Made by a program: the position numbers and the translations under genes | Notes under the pieces: generated by a model | Told to the model about the DNA's origin: nothing | The model's input: only the letters and a program-made list of their open reading frames with translations | The model's database searches: none | In this document: in pieces, positions 14,585-23,173 of the stretch | Layout of the letters: each line of letters starts with the position of its first letter | Numbering within the stretch: the first letter of the stretch is position 1 | DNA from: an uncultured Clostridia bacterium | GTDB taxonomy: Bacteria > Bacillota > Clostridia > TANB77 > CAG-508 | Assembly: GCA_944387555.1 (NCBI GenBank) | Contig: CALXFH010000011.1 | Span: 1 to 45,327, forward strand | Length of the DNA stretch: 45,327 nt | Direction of reading: 5' to 3'

Positions 14585-14938
14585 TTAAATTTCTATAATT
14601 TTTAAATTAAATTTATCTTCAAAAACTTTCTTTTTAGCAATATATTCTTTAGTTTTAAAACCTTTAACGTCAATAACTTCAGTAGAGCCGTCTTTGTTAA
14701 AGATAATAAAATCAGGTTTATATTTTAAACCAGGTGCTAATATAAAAATTGGTTGTAAACAAAAACCATTTATTTCTCCGGCTTTTAATTTTAATTTTAA
14801 TTCACAATAAAAATCAGCTTCTTTTTGGCTATCAAATGTATGACCATCTATAGAAACCTTATTTGCTCTGTATTTACTTTTCTTTGTTTGTTTACTATTA
14901 GTAAAATTTTTATAATCTTCAATAGTCCAGTGTTCCAT
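14585..14938 (-). CDS. DUF1064 family protein, phage-type PD-(D/E)XK nuclease fold
   Basis: 117 residues on the - strand. The core KYKPDFIIF...STEVIDVKGFK matches the PD-(D/E)XK nuclease pattern (Asp in PDF, then D-x-K in IDVKG), preceded by FDSQKEADFY. DUF1064 proteins occur mainly in phages and prophages of Firmicutes and are thought to be endonuclease- or resolvase-like. No other phage gene is near, so this is an orphan cargo gene or prophage remnant. ATG 14938 has AAGGAG upstream, and a good promoter lies behind it, so it is likely expressed. Confidence 0.8.
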   Translation of the reverse strand: MEHWTIEDYKNFTNSKQTKKSKYRANKVSIDGHTFDSQKEADFYCELKLKLKAGEINGFCLQPIFILAPGLKYKPDFIIFNKDGSTEVIDVKGFKTKEYIAKKKVFEDKFNLKIIEI

Positions 14939-14968
14939 GATTTTCTCCTTTTGTTTAATTTATTTAGT

Positions 14969-14997
14969 ATTATATATAAAAATAGTAAAATGTGCAA
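14969..14997 (-). promoter_or_regulatory. Promoter of the DUF1064 gene
   Basis: Minus strand: TTGCAC (14997-14992), 17-bp spacer, TATAAT (14974-14969). Confidence 0.65.
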
Positions 14998-15077
14998 GTA
15001 AGAAAAACGAAAAATAAAATGAGAAAAATAAAAAATATAGGAAAGTAATGAAAAGTAAAAAAGAAAAAATAAAATAA

Positions 15078-15106
15078 TTGTAGATTTTTGTATTATGTTG
15101 TATAAT
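15078..15106 (+). promoter_or_regulatory. Promoter of the DnaQ-like gene
   Basis: TTGTAG at 15078-15083, 17-bp spacer, TATAAT at 15101-15106 preceded by TTG. The ATG at 15095 lies inside the promoter. Confidence 0.6.
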
Positions 15107-15199
15107 GTGGATACTAAAATTAAGAAAAGAGGTAAATTATGCGGAAATAGTTTTATATATGGAAAAACGTATGCCAATAGAGAACATAAAGGAAAAAGC

Positions 15200-15721
15200 T
15201 TGTTAAAGTGGGTAGATAATTATGTTTTAGTAGATATAGAAACAACTGGATTATCACCAAGAACAGATGAAATAATAGAAATAGGAGCAATTAAAGTAAA
15301 AGAAAATAAGATAGTTGATACATTTGATACTCTTCTTAAAATAGATAGAAAACTAAGCTATTTCATTACAAACCTGACAGGAATAACAAATGAGATGTTA
15401 GAAGAAGGAGAAGAGCAAGAAGAAGCATTAGAAGAATTTGTAAATTTTGCAGGAAAAGAAATAATAATGGGTCACAATGTTAATTTTGATATTAACTTTA
15501 TCTATGATAAATGTCAGTCTTATTTAGATTATTATTTATCCAATGATTTTGTAGATACTATGAGGATTGCAAAACATATACTTCCTAATGTTAGAAACTA
15601 TAAATTAGGAACTTTAGCAGATTACTTTGATGTGGATTACAGAAATGCTCATAGAGGTTTAACTGATGTTGAGATAACTTATGAGGTATATAACAAGATG
15701 AAAGAATTAGCTAAAAAATAG
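15200..15721 (+). CDS. DnaQ-like DEDDh 3'-5' exonuclease
   Basis: 3'-5' exonuclease of the DnaQ/PolC-epsilon superfamily. Motifs: Exo I VDIETTGL, Exo II GHNVNFDINF, Exo III HRGLTDVEIT (His and Asp of DEDDh). Free-standing proteins of this sort act in proofreading, repair or RNA trimming; which one is not decidable here. The open frame reaches back to ATG 15095, but that codon overlaps the -10 box. TTG 15200, with AAAGGA at 15188-15193, gives a 173-residue protein starting just before the first beta strand as in relatives, so I prefer it, with only moderate certainty. A 15-codon ORF at 15159-15206 overlaps this start and may couple translation. The methyltransferase follows 8 bp later. Confidence 0.85.
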   Translation: MLKWVDNYVLVDIETTGLSPRTDEIIEIGAIKVKENKIVDTFDTLLKIDRKLSYFITNLTGITNEMLEEGEEQEEALEEFVNFAGKEIIMGHNVNFDINFIYDKCQSYLDYYLSNDFVDTMRIAKHILPNVRNYKLGTLADYFDVDYRNAHRGLTDVEITYEVYNKMKELAKK

Positions 15722-15729
15722 GAGGAAAT

Positions 15730-16632
15730 ATGATACCAGAATTTTTAATAGAAATGTTAGAAAAACAATATGGAAAAGAATTAAGTAAAAAGATAATAGA
15801 AGGATATAGTGTAGAAAGAAAAGTAACATTTAGAGTAAATACCTTAAAGGCTAATGCTTGTGATGTAGAAAAAATACTTAATGAAAATGGAATTGAATAT
15901 AAAAAAGTTCCTTTTTATAAAGATGCTTTTATAATAGAGAATGTAAGAGAAGAGGTAATACGTGAACTTGATATTTATAAAAATGGAGAAATTTATATGC
16001 AAAGTTTATCTTCGATGCTTCCTCCAATTATATTAAATCCAAAAGAAAATATGGATATATTAGATATGGCAGCAGCACCTGGGGGAAAGACAACTGAAAT
16101 TGCAGCATTAGTAGAAAATAAAGCAAGGATAACAGCAGTAGAGATGAACAAAATAAGAGCAGAAAAATTAAAATACAATCTAGAAAAACAAGGAGCGAAC
16201 TCAGTATATGTTATGGAACAAGATGCAAGAAGAATAGATGACTTTTTTTCTTTTGATGAAATCTTGTTAGATGCTCCATGTTCTGGAAGCGGAACAATAA
16301 ATGTAAATGATAAAAAATTAGAAAAGATATTTACAAAAGAACTTATAAAAAAATCAGTTAAATCACAAACAGCTTTATTAAGAAAAGCAGTTAATATATT
16401 AAAAAAAGGAAGTGAGATGGTTTATTCTACTTGTTCAATCTTGCAAGAAGAAAATGAAAATATAATAGAAAATATATTAAAAACAGGTAAAGTAGAGCTA
16501 GTAGATATAGATTTTACAGGAATTGAAGAATTACCAAAACTTCCAACTAAGGTTAAAGGAACTTTATGCGTTATGCCAAATGAAGAGTATGAAGGATTTT
16601 TCGTTGCAAAATTAAGAAAAAAATTTAATTAA
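15730..16632 (+). CDS. RsmB/RsmF-type rRNA (cytosine-C5) methyltransferase
   Basis: 300 residues of the NOL1/NOP2/Sun family, which methylates cytosine C5 in rRNA or tRNA with SAM. SAM site MAAAPGGKTTEIA, motif IV LDAPCSGSGT and motif VI YSTCSILQEENE supply the two catalytic cysteines. An N-terminal PUA-like/RsmB-type lead-in (KVTFRVNTLKANACDVEKIL) is present, but the protein lacks the NusB-like domain of RsmB and the C-terminal RNA-binding domain of RsmF, so it is a short form. Ribosome site AGGAGG. Operon with the exonuclease. Confidence 0.92.
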   Translation: MIPEFLIEMLEKQYGKELSKKIIEGYSVERKVTFRVNTLKANACDVEKILNENGIEYKKVPFYKDAFIIENVREEVIRELDIYKNGEIYMQSLSSMLPPIILNPKENMDILDMAAAPGGKTTEIAALVENKARITAVEMNKIRAEKLKYNLEKQGANSVYVMEQDARRIDDFFSFDEILLDAPCSGSGTINVNDKKLEKIFTKELIKKSVKSQTALLRKAVNILKKGSEMVYSTCSILQEENENIIENILKTGKVELVDIDFTGIEELPKLPTKVKGTLCVMPNEEYEGFFVAKLRKKFN

Positions 16633-16673
16633 TTACAAAAACAACTTAAATTCTTAAAATTTCTTAAATTAAC

Positions 16674-16702
16674 TTGTAAAAAAAAATCAGTAATAGTATA
16701 AT
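16674..16702 (+). promoter_or_regulatory. Promoter of the LCP gene
   Basis: TTGTAA at 16674-16679, 17-bp spacer, TATAAT at 16697-16702; 77 bp before the ATG. Confidence 0.7.
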
Positions 16703-16778
16703 TGTGATGATTTTCATAAAGATAAAAGGATAAAAGAAAGTACAAAATTAGAAACAAAAGTAAAGAGAGGTAAATAAA

Positions 16779-17765
16779 ATGGCAAAGAAAAAAGGAAGAA
16801 AATTAAAAGCATTTGGGATTGCAGTTTTAGTTTTATTAATTCTACTTGCGATTATAGTAGGAGGAACATTTTGGTTTGTAAGTAGTAAACTTGGAAAAAT
16901 GCAACAAGTTGATTTAGATGAAAATGATTTAAATGTATCAGCACAAGCTGCTGAGAGTTTATCTAATTTTAGAAATATTGCAATATTTGGAATTGACTCA
17001 AGAGAAGATACTTATTCTAAAGGTAATAGAAGTGACTGTATAATAATTGCAAGTATGAATAATGATACAAAAGAAGTAAAATTAGTATCTGTATATCGTG
17101 ATACTTATGTACAAATAGAGGGTCATGGCTTAGATAAAATAACACATGCTTATTCTTATGGAGAAGCTCCACTTGCTATTAAAACTTTAAATACTAATTT
17201 TGATTTAAATATAACAGAATTTGTAACAGTTAACTTTGATGCTGTAAAAGAAATTGTAGATGATATTGGTGGAATTAGTATGAATATTACTTCAGAAGAA
17301 GTATCTCAAATACCTGGATTAACAAAAGCTGGAACTTATAATTTAACAGGAGAACAAGCTTTAGCATATGCAAGAATTAGACATGCAGAAGGTGGAGATT
17401 ATAAAAGAACAGAAAGAATGAGAGATGTATTAACAGCTGTGTTAAATAAAGTAAAAACATTTAGTATAAGTGAACTAAATAAATTTATTGATGAAGTACT
17501 ACCAAAAGTATATACTAATATAACAGCTGGAGATGTGTTTAGTATGATACCAAGTTTAGCTAGTATAAAAGTAACAGATAGTATTGGTTGGCCATATGAA
17601 ACAAGAGGAATAACATTAGATAGATGGTATGGTGTTCCTGTAACATTAGAAAGTAATGTAACAAGATTACATCAAGAGGTATTTGGAGAAAATGATTATG
17701 TACCATCAGATACAGTAAAACAAATAAGCCAAGATATTATAGATAAGACAGGATATAGTGAATAG
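16779..17765 (+). CDS. LytR-CpsA-Psr (LCP) family cell-wall glycopolymer ligase
   Basis: 328 residues: Lys-rich cytoplasmic start, one transmembrane helix (about 12-33), then an extracellular LCP domain. Typical motifs are IFGIDSRED, RSDCIIIASMN, LVSVYRDTYV and the conserved ARIRHAEGGDYKRTERMRDV stretch with the pyrophosphate-binding arginines. LCP enzymes move polysaccharides such as teichoic acid or capsule from undecaprenyl pyrophosphate to peptidoglycan. It stands just before the polysaccharide locus, so anchoring of that polymer is a reasonable inference. The VanZ gene follows 2 bp after its stop. Confidence 0.94.
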   Translation: MAKKKGRKLKAFGIAVLVLLILLAIIVGGTFWFVSSKLGKMQQVDLDENDLNVSAQAAESLSNFRNIAIFGIDSREDTYSKGNRSDCIIIASMNNDTKEVKLVSVYRDTYVQIEGHGLDKITHAYSYGEAPLAIKTLNTNFDLNITEFVTVNFDAVKEIVDDIGGISMNITSEEVSQIPGLTKAGTYNLTGEQALAYARIRHAEGGDYKRTERMRDVLTAVLNKVKTFSISELNKFIDEVLPKVYTNITAGDVFSMIPSLASIKVTDSIGWPYETRGITLDRWYGVPVTLESNVTRLHQEVFGENDYVPSDTVKQISQDIIDKTGYSE

Positions 17766-17767
17766 AG

Positions 17768-18292
17768 ATGAATAATAATATTAAGATAAATATATTAAGA
17801 GTAATACTTATAATTTTATTAATTGGGACATTTAGTATTATATTTGGTTTTTCTAGCCAAGACTCTGAAAAGTCAAGTGGGATTAGTAGAAAAGTAACTG
17901 AAATTATAACAAATCCTATAAAATCTATACAAGAGAAACCACAACAGGAAAAAGAGCAAATTCTTTCTAGAATTGAAAGTGTTGTAAGAAAAATAGCACA
18001 TTTTTCTATTTATACAGTAGTTGGATTTTTGCTTATGGCATTATTTAGTACTTATAAATTAGAAGAGATGAATAGATTTTCTTATAGTTTAATAATAGGA
18101 GTCATTTATGCATCATCTGATGAAATACACCAATGTTTTACTCCAGGAAGAGGACCACAAATTACAGATGTAATAATAGATACTATGGGTGTTTTACTTG
18201 GAATACTTCTTGTTATATTAGTTATAAAAATATATAAAAAGATAGTATCAAAAGACAAAAAGCAACAAAATATTACAAAATGTAACAATTAA
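17768..18292 (+). CDS. VanZ family membrane protein
   Basis: 174 residues with four predicted membrane helices. Family hallmarks are IFGFSSQDSEKSSGIS after the first helix, VRKIAHFSIYTVVGFLL, and SSDEIHQCFTPGRGPQITDVIID. VanZ proteins include the teicoplanin-resistance factor, but most members have unknown envelope roles. Co-transcribed with the LCP gene (2-bp gap), which supports a cell-surface role. No clear terminator directly follows. Confidence 0.9.
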   Translation: MNNNIKINILRVILIILLIGTFSIIFGFSSQDSEKSSGISRKVTEIITNPIKSIQEKPQQEKEQILSRIESVVRKIAHFSIYTVVGFLLMALFSTYKLEEMNRFSYSLIIGVIYASSDEIHQCFTPGRGPQITDVIIDTMGVLLGILLVILVIKIYKKIVSKDKKQQNITKCNN

Positions 18293-18379
18293 TGACTAAA
18301 ATGTAAAAAATAAAAATAATAATACTTCCTAATTGTGTTAGAATAAAAAGAAAATAAGGCACATGAGGGGAGTATTTTT

Positions 18380-18418
18380 GTGGTCAAAATAGCGATTTTT
18401 GATAATGAGAAAAGTTAA
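18380..18418 (+). pseudogene. Possible relic of a response-regulator gene
   Basis: GTG 18380, preceded by AGGGGAG, reads MVKIAIFDNEKS and stops. This matches the first strand and acidic pocket of LytTR-type response regulators (typically M-x-K-I-A-I-C-D-D-E), with Asp-to-Asn at the second acidic residue. A second frame from ATG 18402 stays open for about 19 codons. It may be a decayed regulator gene in front of the polysaccharide operon, or chance. Confidence 0.25.
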
Positions 18419-18548
18419 GAATGAAAAATTTAATGGTGAAATGAATTCTATTGCTAAAAAATAGTATTTTTGAAATTATGTATTTAAAGGAACTTTTCGA
18501 CCCAAAAAGTCAAATTTTTTAAAATGTGAATAATTTTGTAAAAAAAGG

Positions 18549-18577
18549 TTGAAAAGTTTTTTACTTAATAATATAAT
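18549..18577 (+). promoter_or_regulatory. Promoter of the polysaccharide operon
   Basis: TTGAAA at 18549-18554, 17-bp spacer, TATAAT at 18572-18577. No terminator is evident from here to 32389, so it may drive about 14 kb. Confidence 0.75.
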
Positions 18578-18604
18578 TATTGAGAATTAAAAGAGGGAGA
18601 AAAA

Positions 18605-20467
18605 ATGATAAAATTTGTACAAAAACATAGAAATGTGTATTTAAGAATTTTTGATGTTATAATTATTGTTGCTAGCTATTATTTAGCAGAGGTTATAATA
18701 GGAGATAGACTATTATTAACACCAGAAATGAATAGAAAAGTTATAAATTCTATTATTTTAGCGGTTATAGTTTATGAGGCGATACTTCATATATTTAAAA
18801 CATATAAAAATATCACAAGGTACGAAAATGGAAATGATTATCTAATTTATGTCTTAGCCTGCTTAATTTCTTGTACCATTATGGTATTTTTTAATATCTT
18901 AAATATTATAGATACAGTAGATGAAAGAACAAATTTAATAGCTTCTCTAATTATTGTAACTACAATTATTGGATACAGAGTATTTTTAAGAATGATATTA
19001 ACAGATGCACATAGAGGAAGAGAAGATAATAGTAATAAAAGAAATGTGTTAATAATTGGAGCAGGTGAAGCTACTAAAATATTAATTCATACTATAAAAA
19101 ATAGTATGAATGATGCTTATAATATAGTAGGTTTAATTGATGATAATACAAATAAAGTTAACTATGCTATATCTGGAAATAAAATTTTAGGAACAAGATA
19201 TGATATTCCAAGAATTTGTAAAGAAAAAAATGTTGAAATAATATTTTTTACAATTTCTAATATATCTAATGAAGACAGAAAAGCTATTTTAGAGATTTGC
19301 CAAGAAACAGGTTGTAGAGTAAGAATACTTCCAGGTACTAAAGAGCTTATTAAAAACAAACCAATTATGCAAAGCTTTAGAAATGTCCAAATTGAAGATT
19401 TACTTGGAAGAGATCCTATAAAACTTGATAATAAGAATATAAAGAAACTTATTGAAAATAAAGTTGTCTTAGTTACAGGTGGAGGGGGATCTATTGGTTC
19501 AGAGCTATGCAGGCAAATTATAAAGTTTAAACCTTCAAAGCTTGTAATTGTTGATATTTATGAAAATAATCTTTATGATATAGAACAAGAATTAAAATTT
19601 AATTATCCTAAAATAGAGATAGATGCAATTGTTGCAAGTGTAAGAGACAAAAATAGACTAAATGAAATATTTGAAGAGTTTAGACCTTATTTAGTATTTC
19701 ATGCAGCAGCTCATAAGCATGTTCCGCTAATGGAAACTAGTCCATTGGAAGCTATTAAAAATAATGTTTTTGGAACTTACAATGTAGTAAATTGCGCAGA
19801 TGAATATAAAGTAAAAAGATTTATTTTAATTTCAACAGATAAAGCAGTTAATCCAACAAATATTATGGGAGCTACAAAACGTTTATGTGAGCTTATTATA
19901 CAAGCTAAGAATAAAGTAAGTGAAACTCAGTATGCAGCAGTTCGTTTTGGTAATGTTTTAGGAAGTAATGGTTCTGTTGTTCCATTATTTAAAAAACAAA
20001 TTGCAAATGGTGGACCAGTAACTGTAACTCATAAAGATATTACTAGATTTTTTATGACTATACCAGAAGCGGTATCACTTGTACTTCAAGCAATGAGCTA
20101 TGCCGAAGGTGGAGAAATATTTGTTTTAGATATGGGTGAACCTGTTAAAATCTATGATATGGCTGTTAAATTAATAAAACTTTCTGGCTTAGAGCCAGGT
20201 GTTGATATTCAAATTAAAATTACAGGTTTAAGACCAGGTGAAAAACTATATGAAGAGCTTTTAATGTCAGAAGAAGGCTTAACTGAAACTAAACATGATA
20301 AGATCCATGTTGCTAAGCCATGTGATATCAATATGACAAAGATTAAAGAAAAATTAACTGTTTTAAGAAAACTAGTAGACACAAACGACAATGAGAATAA
20401 AGATGAAATAAAGAAAGTAATACATGAAGTTGTGCCAACTTATAGAGAACTAAAAAAAGAAGAATAG
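18605..20467 (+). CDS. UDP-N-acetylglucosamine 4,6-dehydratase, PglF/CapD/EpsC type
   Basis: 620-residue membrane-bound nucleotide-sugar dehydratase. Four N-terminal membrane helices (about 11-130), a first Rossmann domain (VLIIGAGEA, near residue 147) and a catalytic extended-SDR domain (VLVTGGGGSIGSELCRQI, near residue 282). The active site shows STDKAVNPTNIMGATK, where Met replaces the usual Tyr of the Y-x-x-x-K pair, as in PglF, WbpM and FlaA1 enzymes. It makes UDP-4-keto-6-deoxy-GlcNAc, the precursor of bacillosamine-, QuiNAc- or FucNAc-type sugars. First gene of the operon; ribosome site GAGGGAG. Confidence 0.94.
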   Translation: MIKFVQKHRNVYLRIFDVIIIVASYYLAEVIIGDRLLLTPEMNRKVINSIILAVIVYEAILHIFKTYKNITRYENGNDYLIYVLACLISCTIMVFFNILNIIDTVDERTNLIASLIIVTTIIGYRVFLRMILTDAHRGREDNSNKRNVLIIGAGEATKILIHTIKNSMNDAYNIVGLIDDNTNKVNYAISGNKILGTRYDIPRICKEKNVEIIFFTISNISNEDRKAILEICQETGCRVRILPGTKELIKNKPIMQSFRNVQIEDLLGRDPIKLDNKNIKKLIENKVVLVTGGGGSIGSELCRQIIKFKPSKLVIVDIYENNLYDIEQELKFNYPKIEIDAIVASVRDKNRLNEIFEEFRPYLVFHAAAHKHVPLMETSPLEAIKNNVFGTYNVVNCADEYKVKRFILISTDKAVNPTNIMGATKRLCELIIQAKNKVSETQYAAVRFGNVLGSNGSVVPLFKKQIANGGPVTVTHKDITRFFMTIPEAVSLVLQAMSYAEGGEIFVLDMGEPVKIYDMAVKLIKLSGLEPGVDIQIKITGLRPGEKLYEELLMSEEGLTETKHDKIHVAKPCDINMTKIKEKLTVLRKLVDTNDNENKDEIKKVIHEVVPTYRELKKEE

Positions 20468-20477
20468 GGGAATTAAA

Positions 20478-21080
20478 TTGAAAAAGAAAAGGATATATTT
20501 TGCTATTAAGAGAATATTAGATATTATTTTATCAATAATTGTATTAATTATACTATGTCCATTTCTAGTAATATTTTCTATTATAATAAAAATAGAATCA
20601 AAGGGACCAGTTCTTTTTAAACAAAAAAGAGTGGGTAAAAACAAAAAATTATTTACCATTTATAAATTTAGAACAATGAGGACAGATACACCTAAAGATA
20701 TGCCCACACACATGTTAAAAAATGCTGAAAATTATATTACTAAGTTTGGCAATATAATGAGAAAAACTAGCATTGATGAGCTTCCACAATTATTTAATAT
20801 TCTAAAGGGAGATATGTCAATTATTGGACCAAGACCAGCTTTATGGAATCAAGATGATTTAATAAAGGAAAGGGATAAATATCATGCAAATGATATTAGA
20901 CCAGGGCTAACAGGTTGGGCACAAGTAAATGGTAGAGATGAGTTAGAAATACCTGTTAAAGCGAAATATGATGGTGAATACGTAGAAAAGATGTCTTTAT
21001 GGTTTGATATAAAAATATTTTTTAAGACTATTATAAATGTATTTAAACATGAAGGAATAGTTGAAGGTAAAAAAGAATAG
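20478..21080 (+). CDS. Priming undecaprenyl-phosphate sugar phosphotransferase (PglC/EpsL type)
   Basis: 200-residue monotopic phosphoglycosyl transferase, which starts the polymer by transferring a sugar-1-phosphate to undecaprenyl phosphate. N-terminal re-entrant helix (RILDIILSIIVLIILCPFL), FKQKRVGKNKKLFTIYKFRTM, the catalytic Asp-Glu pair in TSIDELPQLFNILKGDMSIIGPRP, and RPGLTGWAQVNGRDEL. Its size equals the minimal PglC core. TTG start at 20478 with GGGGA upstream, 10 bp after the dehydratase, whose product is its likely substrate after further conversion. Confidence 0.94.
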   Translation: MKKKRIYFAIKRILDIILSIIVLIILCPFLVIFSIIIKIESKGPVLFKQKRVGKNKKLFTIYKFRTMRTDTPKDMPTHMLKNAENYITKFGNIMRKTSIDELPQLFNILKGDMSIIGPRPALWNQDDLIKERDKYHANDIRPGLTGWAQVNGRDELEIPVKAKYDGEYVEKMSLWFDIKIFFKTIINVFKHEGIVEGKKE

Positions 21081-21090
21081 AGAGGATTTT

Positions 21091-23136
21091 ATGGAAGAAG
21101 AAATAATTCTTATTACTGGAGCAGGTGGATGGCTAGGAAGTGAACTAACTCTTCAATTATTAAAACAAGGAAGAAAAGTAAGAGCTTTTAATAGAAATCT
21201 AACGAAATCATTAGAACAATTAAAAAATGATTATGGAGATTTATTAGAGATTGTAATTGGAGATATATTAGATAGTCAAAATTTAGAAAAAGCATTTAAA
21301 GGGATAAATGAAGTATATCATCTAGCAGCCAAAGTCCACTATATTCCAACTAATAAAAAAGAGGAAGAAGAGTTTTATAAAATAAATACAGATGCTACTC
21401 AAAATATATTTAAATATTGTTTGAAATATAATGTGAAAAGGGTAATGTTTTTTAGTAGTGTTTCTGTTTTCAAAAACAGTAATAAAATGATTTTTGAAAA
21501 TTCTAAAAAAGATCCAGAAACGATATATGGTAAAAGTAAGTTAAAGGCTGAAAAGCTTGGAAAAGAATATTATAAAAAATACAATTTACCAATTACAATA
21601 ATAGAGCCAGTTACTGTCTATGGAGAAGGGGATATTGGAAATTTTGCAAAGTTAGAAAGAATGGTAAAAAAAGGTATAGTAATTTTCTTTGGAAAACAAG
21701 AAAATAAAAAAACAATAATTTATTATAAAGATTTAATTAATATGGTTATAGAAATTGCAAAAGATAGTATAACCATTGGTAGAAGTATAATTTGTGGAAC
21801 TGAAACGTTATCTGTTAAGGAAATTTATAATATATTAATAAATAAACAAAGTAAAAAAGTAATAAGAATAAAAATACCAGAATTTTTTACGAAACTAATA
21901 ATTAAAATTTGTAAATTTTCAATATTAAAGAAAATTGGTAGAAAGGTAAAATCTTTAACAGAAAATAGTGAATTTGATTTAAAAGAATGTGAAAAATATT
22001 TAGAAAATAAAAAAACTACTTTTGAAAGTTTTGAATTGAAAGACAATCAAACAAAAAAGGTTTTATTTGTGGCAACTGTAACAAATCATATTAAAACCTT
22101 TCATATACCATATTTAAAATGGTTTAAAGAACAAGGATATGAAGTGCATGTTGCAAGCAATGGAAATGAAAAAATAGAATATTGTGATAAACATTTTAAT
22201 TTACCTTTTGAAAGATTTCCTTTAAAGTCAGGTAATTTTAAAGCGTATAAAGAATTAAAAAAAATTATTAATAACAATAATTATAAAATTATTCATTGCC
22301 ATACACCAGTCGGCGGTGTATTAACTAGATTGGCAGCAAGAAAAATAAGAAAAAAAGGAACAAGAGTTATCTATACTGCTCATGGATTCCATTTCTATAA
22401 AGGAGCACCTCTACTTAATTGGTTAATTTATTATCCTGTTGAAAAGATATGTGCAAGATGGACAGACTGTTTAATAACTATAAACGAAGAAGATTATAAT
22501 TTAGCTAAAACTAAATTTAAGGCAAAAGAAGTAGAACTTATTAATGGTGTCGGAGTAGATGAAAATAAATTTAATTTTATAATGTTAGATTCTGAAAAAG
22601 AAAAAATTAGACAAACATTAAATTTAAAAAAAGATGATTTTGTTTTAATACAAGTTGGAGAATTAAATAAAAATAAGAATCAAATTATGACAATAGAAGC
22701 AATGAAAAAAATAATAGAAACAAACAAAAATGTAAAATTGTTGTTAGTAGGAAAAGGAAATTTAAAGGAATATTATGAGGAAAAGGTAAAAGAATATCAT
22801 TTAGAAAATAATGTGTTTTTGTTAGGATATAGAAAGGATATTCCTAAACTATTAAAAATTTCTGATTGTTTAATATCTACTAGTAAAAGAGAGGGGTTAC
22901 CAGTAAATTTAATAGAAGCAGCTATGAGTGGAATACCTATTATTGCTACTAATTGTAGAGGGAACAGAGAGATAGCCAAAAGAGTAATAGATATTGATGA
23001 TACAAATGGACTTTGCGAAAATATAAAAAGATGTGTGGAAAATAAAAAAGATTATATATGTGAGGATATAGATAAATACAAAATAAAAAATATATTAAAA
23101 AAGATGGAAGTAATATATAATGAAAAAATAAACTAA
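21091..23136 (+). CDS. Fusion protein: nucleotide-sugar epimerase/reductase + GT4 glycosyltransferase
   Basis: 681 residues in one uninterrupted frame with two complete enzymes. Residues 1 to about 300 are an extended SDR: LITGAGGWLGSELT, the Ser in FFSSVSVFK and Y-x-x-x-K in IYGKSK. By context it could reduce or epimerise the 4-keto sugar made by the dehydratase. From about 322 to the end is a GT-B transferase of the EpsD/CapM kind: VLFVATVTNHIKTFH, HTPVGGVLTRLAA, and the E-x7-E motif in KREGLPVNLIEAAMSG. In most loci these are separate genes, so the fusion hints that one sugar is made and transferred by one polypeptide. ATG 21091 is chosen by AGAGGA upstream. Confidence 0.9.
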   Translation: MEEEIILITGAGGWLGSELTLQLLKQGRKVRAFNRNLTKSLEQLKNDYGDLLEIVIGDILDSQNLEKAFKGINEVYHLAAKVHYIPTNKKEEEEFYKINTDATQNIFKYCLKYNVKRVMFFSSVSVFKNSNKMIFENSKKDPETIYGKSKLKAEKLGKEYYKKYNLPITIIEPVTVYGEGDIGNFAKLERMVKKGIVIFFGKQENKKTIIYYKDLINMVIEIAKDSITIGRSIICGTETLSVKEIYNILINKQSKKVIRIKIPEFFTKLIIKICKFSILKKIGRKVKSLTENSEFDLKECEKYLENKKTTFESFELKDNQTKKVLFVATVTNHIKTFHIPYLKWFKEQGYEVHVASNGNEKIEYCDKHFNLPFERFPLKSGNFKAYKELKKIINNNNYKIIHCHTPVGGVLTRLAARKIRKKGTRVIYTAHGFHFYKGAPLLNWLIYYPVEKICARWTDCLITINEEDYNLAKTKFKAKEVELINGVGVDENKFNFIMLDSEKEKIRQTLNLKKDDFVLIQVGELNKNKNQIMTIEAMKKIIETNKNVKLLLVGKGNLKEYYEEKVKEYHLENNVFLLGYRKDIPKLLKISDCLISTSKREGLPVNLIEAAMSGIPIIATNCRGNREIAKRVIDIDDTNGLCENIKRCVENKKDYICEDIDKYKIKNILKKMEVIYNEKIN

Positions 23137-23173
23137 TTAATATAAAACAAAATTATGAAGATGGGAGAGTAAA

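Larger units (their letters stand above)
18293..18604 (+). other. 312-bp intergenic stretch before the polysaccharide operon
   Basis: Holds a short GTG-initiated ORF (18380), a weak hairpin ACTTTT/AAAAGT at about 18491-18510 with a following T run, and the operon promoter at 18549. No full gene and no recognised riboswitch. Confidence 0.5.

Noticed and set aside
14848..15177. 109-codon minus-strand frame upstream of the DUF1064 gene
   Set aside because: Phe/Leu/Tyr-rich shadow overlapping the DUF1064 start and both promoters; no ribosome site.
15095..15199. Longer DnaQ-like protein starting at ATG 15095
   Set aside because: The ATG overlaps the -10 box TATAAT (15101-15106) and has no ribosome site; the added residues are not typical of the family. 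The TTG at 15200 is preferred, though not certain.
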